From the NCBI GenBank assembly GCA_023484185.1, contig JAMDBC010000017.1, positions 1 through 5,762 on the forward strand: 5,762 bases of DNA. The letters are read 5' to 3'. Of this stretch, positions 4,263 to 5,762 are shown piece by piece. The notes under the pieces were generated by a model that saw only the letters and a program-made list of their open reading frames with translations, was not told where the DNA came from and searched no databases. Position 1 is the first letter of the stretch, and each line of letters opens with the position of its first letter. The position numbers and the translations under genes are program-made. The DNA is from Chloroflexota bacterium. GTDB lineage: Bacteria > Chloroflexota > Anaerolineae > Anaerolineales > Villigracilaceae.

Positions 4263-5636
4263 ATGAATTACCCCCCCGAACCCTTCCGCATCAAAGTGAC
4301 CGAAACAATCCGCCTCATTCCACCTGCCGAAAGAGAAAAGTCCCTCAAAGAAGCAGGCTACAACCTGTTCTCGATGAAAGCCGAAGACATCTTCATTGAC
4401 CTATTAACCGACTCAGGCACCGGCGCGATGAGTTCGGAGCAATGGGCAGCCATCATGCGCGGCGATGAATCGTATGCGGGGGCGCGTTCGTTCCATCGGC
4501 TCAAGGCGGCGGTCGAAGATATTTTCGGCTTCAAGTATTTCGTTCCCACCCATCAGGGACGCGCCGCCGAGAATATTTTGGCCGCGTGCCTCGTCAAGCC
4601 CGGGATGTACGTCCCAAGCAACATGCACTTCGACACCACTGACGCCAACATACGTGCGCGCGGCGGACGCCCAACCAACCTTGTCATTGACGAAGCCTTT
4701 GACATCACCAATCCGCATCCGTTCAAAGGCAACATGGATATCAACAAGTTGCGCGCCTTCATTCAAAAGGTCGGGGTGGCGACTATTCCGTTTGGGATGA
4801 TCACAGTCACAAACAACGCAGGAGGCGGTCAGCCCGTTTCGATGGAAAATCTCAAAGCGATTGCGGATGTCTACCACTCATACAAGATTCCGTTCTTCAT
4901 CGACGCGGCGCGCTACGCCGAAAACTGCTTCTTCATCAAACAACGTGAACCCGGCTACGAGTCGAAGTCTGTTAAAGACATCGCGCACGAAATGTTTTCT
5001 CTCGCCGACGGCATGACCATGTCCGCCAAGAAGGATGCGATTGTCAACATCGGCGGTTTGTTATGTTTGAATGACGAGTCGCTTTTTCAGGATATCAAAA
5101 ACGAATTGATCCTGCGCGAAGGCTTCCCGACTTACGGCGGACTCGCAGGTCGTGATCTTGATGCAATGGCTGTGGGCTTGTACGAAGGCCTCGACGAATC
5201 GTATCTCGCCTATCGCCTCGGCCAAACTGCGTACCTGACGGCGCGTCTCAATGAAGCGGGCATCCCCACCATCCAACCCGCAGGCGGGCACGCTGTTTAT
5301 CTCGACGCGGCGGCTGTCCTGCCGCACATCCCGCAAAGCGAATTCCCTGGTCAGGCACTGTGCGTCGAACTCTACCGCGAAGGCGCGATCCGTGGAGTCG
5401 AAATCGGCTCGGTCATGTTCGCTTACCCCGATCCCGATACAGGCAAAATGATCTATCCAAAACTTGAATTGCTGCGTCTCGCCATCCCGCGCCGGACGTA
5501 CACGCAAAGCCATTTGGATTATGTCGCCGATTGCGCGGCGAGAATCAAATCACGCGCCGATAAAGTTCGCGGATACAAATTCACCTACGCTCCAGAACTA
5601 CTGAGACACTTTACCGCACGCTTCGAACCTCTATAA
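4263..5636 (+). CDS. tnaA: Tryptophanase (tryptophan indole-lyase, EC 4.1.99.1)
   Basis: Complete, 457 residues, PLP-dependent beta-eliminating lyase of the tryptophanase / tyrosine phenol-lyase (TPL) family: L-tryptophan + water to indole, pyruvate and ammonia, in the cytosol. Its numbering runs level with Citrobacter freundii TPL (456 aa) through most of the chain. Visible residues: Tyr71, QGR (98-100), Phe123, Asn185, Asp214 and Arg217 in DAARYAEN, and the PLP lysine Lys257 in MSAKKD. Gly52, Glu69 and Asn262 match the family's potassium site. Specificity: TPL has Thr124, Met379, Arg381 and Phe448. Here these are Asp124 (FDTT), Val379, Ile381 (GVEIGS) and His449 (LRHFTA), as in E. coli TnaA (Asp137, Val394, Ile396, His463). 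I therefore call tryptophanase, although the [11 protein letters not shown] start resembles TPL. No TnaC-like leader or tryptophan permease is seen nearby. Confidence 0.93.
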   Translation: MNYPPEPFRIKVTETIRLIPPAEREKSLKEAGYNLFSMKAEDIFIDLLTDSGTGAMSSEQWAAIMRGDESYAGARSFHRLKAAVEDIFGFKYFVPTHQGRAAENILAACLVKPGMYVPSNMHFDTTDANIRARGGRPTNLVIDEAFDITNPHPFKGNMDINKLRAFIQKVGVATIPFGMITVTNNAGGGQPVSMENLKAIADVYHSYKIPFFIDAARYAENCFFIKQREPGYESKSVKDIAHEMFSLADGMTMSAKKDAIVNIGGLLCLNDESLFQDIKNELILREGFPTYGGLAGRDLDAMAVGLYEGLDESYLAYRLGQTAYLTARLNEAGIPTIQPAGGHAVYLDAAAVLPHIPQSEFPGQALCVELYREGAIRGVEIGSVMFAYPDPDTGKMIYPKLELLRLAIPRRTYTQSHLDYVADCAARIKSRADKVRGYKFTYAPELLRHFTARFEPL

Positions 5637-5650
5637 TCTCACCACGAAGT

Positions 5651-5699
5651 CACCAAGACTCAAAGTCACCAGTTTTTTTAGCGCCTTTGAGTCTTTGTG
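5651..5699. repeat. Inverted repeat downstream of tnaA (CACGAAG-type palindrome)
   Basis: AAGACTCAAAG (5655-5665) and CTTTGAGTCTT (5685-5695) pair perfectly. CAC/GTG (5651-5653 and 5697-5699) extends the stem past one mismatch. The 19-base loop contains T7. It starts 14 bp after the tnaA stop and could slow or end transcription, but no T-run follows the right arm, so it is not a canonical intrinsic terminator. The flanking ACCACGAAGTCACCAAG resembles palindromic dispersed repeats common in environmental bacterial genomes. Confidence 0.6.
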
Positions 5700-5705
5700 G
5701 TTAAC

Positions 5706-5747
5706 TTGACACCTGACACTTGACACAGGATACTGGACACGTGACTC
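5706..5747. repeat. Degenerate heptamer tandem tract, 6 units
   Basis: Six units in strict 7-bp phase with consensus nTGACAC. Positions 3 (G), 4 (A) and 7 (C) are invariant; positions 5 and 6 agree in five of six units. It is intergenic, immediately after the hairpin repeat, and has the same 42-bp length as the tract at 3721-3762. The remaining 15 bases to the window end hold no recognisable feature. Confidence 0.8.
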
Positions 5748-5762
5748 GCTGGTTTGACCCTT

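Noticed and set aside
5651..5699. Intrinsic terminator for tnaA
   Set aside because: A stem exists, but the T-run is in the loop rather than after the right arm, and the stem is not G/C rich. Kept as a repeat only.

Overview
The window looks like a chromosomal segment from an environmental bacterium, most likely a Chloroflexota of the Anaerolineae type. This is an inference from four things: protein style (STAND NTPase with TPRs, a DUF4062 fragment, an ATP-grasp ligase), G/C-rich third codon positions, many CACGAA-type palindromic dispersed repeats, and tracts of degenerate 7-bp tandem repeats. No marker gene in the window proves the taxonomy.

Layout. Minus strand, 1-1178: the 5' end of a small secreted or membrane-anchored protein (1-173, cut by the window edge) lies downstream of an ATP-grasp, D-Ala-D-Ala-ligase-like gene (219-1178). 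A candidate promoter sits between them. Plus strand, 1346-3738: a DUF4062 gene reduced to its first ~21 residues runs into an 80-bp palindromic repeat. It ends in an ATGA overlap with a transmembrane STAND NTPase (NB-ARC-like NTPase, winged helix, TPRs). The STAND gene is split by two frameshifts in opposite directions, and together they restore one continuous protein of about 741 residues. Minus strand, 3792-4103: a small three-helix membrane protein of unknown function, convergent with the STAND gene. Plus strand, 4263-5636: a complete tryptophanase (tnaA), preceded by a good promoter and a second copy of the palindromic repeat. The window ends in a hairpin repeat and a heptamer tract (5651-5747).

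How the parts relate. The genes do not form one pathway. Tryptophanase would make indole, pyruvate and ammonia from tryptophan. The STAND protein and DUF4062 remnant are accessory signalling or conflict-type genes, possibly decaying. The ATP-grasp enzyme would form a carboxylate-amine (peptide-like) bond on an unknown substrate.

The most notable signal is repeat architecture. Two related palindromic elements lie in the same orientation just upstream of the STAND and tryptophanase start codons. One marks the point where DUF4062 is truncated. A 27-bp palindrome lies in frame inside the TPR coding region. Degenerate heptamer tracts occur at four places, two of them within reading frames and one running through a stop codon.
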